From an uncultured Phascolarctobacterium sp. (lineage in GTDB: Bacteria > Bacillota > Negativicutes > Acidaminococcales > Acidaminococcaceae): DNA of 12,449 nt. Location of the stretch: the NCBI GenBank assembly GCA_900757795.1, contig CAAEPE010000025.1, positions 1 through 12,449 of the forward strand. Direction: 5' to 3'. Within the stretch, counting starts at the first letter, position 1, and every line of letters begins with the position of its first letter. The notes below the pieces were generated by a model, which ran no database searches, had not been told where the DNA came from, and saw nothing but the letters and a program-made list of their open reading frames with translations. Position numbers and translations under genes: made by a program. Below, piece after piece: positions 12,389-12,449 of the stretch.

Positions 12389-12449
12389 TGCACTATTGTG
12401 GTGCAGTAGGCTTATAGCCATAAGATGTGAGTGTTCACATACCGCATAT
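12389..12449 (+). other. Structured leader or operator region at the right edge
   Basis: No gene is visible. Downstream of the promoter there are TGCAC/GTGCA (12389-12393 with 12401-12405), GGC-TTATA-GCC (12409-12419) and the inverted repeat ATGTGA-GTGT-TCACAT (12425-12440). These could be a structured 5' leader or a regulator site for the next gene. Confidence 0.5.

Noticed and set aside
11019..12449. Terminal inverted repeats defining a full IS30 element
   Set aside because: I compared the flanks by eye and found only local hairpins (11029-11060, 12192-12213, 12296-12325), not a matching pair of ends.
1..12449. CRISPR arrays, tRNA or rRNA genes
   Set aside because: No regularly spaced short repeats with unique spacers and no cloverleaf or rRNA-like segments were seen; the only tandem repeat is coding (tape measure).

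Overview
The window looks like part of a temperate siphophage (prophage) of a low-to-mid-GC Firmicute, most likely a gut Clostridia/Lachnospiraceae-type host. This rests on the long-tailed-phage gene order (tape measure, Dit, hub, baseplate/fibre), purine-rich AGGAG-type ribosome binding sites, a Cph1/toxin-secretion type holin, an amidase/lysozyme endolysin, and near-consensus sigma-A promoters. All genes I accept are on the + strand. No taxonomic marker is present, so the host assignment is inference.

Layout. 1-910: end of the tape measure gene, opening inside a 132-bp (44-residue) tandem repeat. 914-4102: distal tail protein, Gp37-like hub protein and a coiled-coil baseplate/fibre protein. 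4117-4554: small unknown protein overlapping the next gene. 4547-7474: a complete diversity-generating retroelement (DGR) in the BPP-1 order, i.e. variable C-type-lectin-fold protein with its variable repeat (VR) at the 3' end, a GAAA-loop hairpin, Avd, template repeat (TR), spacer RNA and DGR reverse transcriptase. 7499-9651: 59-residue small protein, holin, a terminator-like hairpin, and a three-module endolysin, closed by a terminator at 9658-9694. 9726-11018: a new transcription unit from a TTGACA-N17-TATAAT promoter whose spacer is a palindrome, encoding a 39-residue Lys-rich membrane peptide, a 32-residue hydrophobic peptide, a 65-residue XRE regulator and a membrane-anchored HIRAN-like protein with a 10-G tract. 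11108-12169: IS30-family transposase, then a possible 41-residue ORF, an AT-rich terminator and a second promoter pointing out of the right edge.

How it works together. The DGR lies in the late operon, between tail and lysis genes, so the tail-tip protein and the machinery that mutates it are probably made together late in infection. The last 42 or so codons of the variable protein match the TR over 126 bp with seven mismatches, six of which fall on TR adenines. That is the signature of adenine-specific mutagenic retrohoming. The expected result is a phage population with varied receptor-binding tips (tropism switching), as known for Bordetella phage BPP-1. The short genes after the lysis terminator look like a lysogeny/accessory module. 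No integrase, portal, capsid or terminase gene is in the window.
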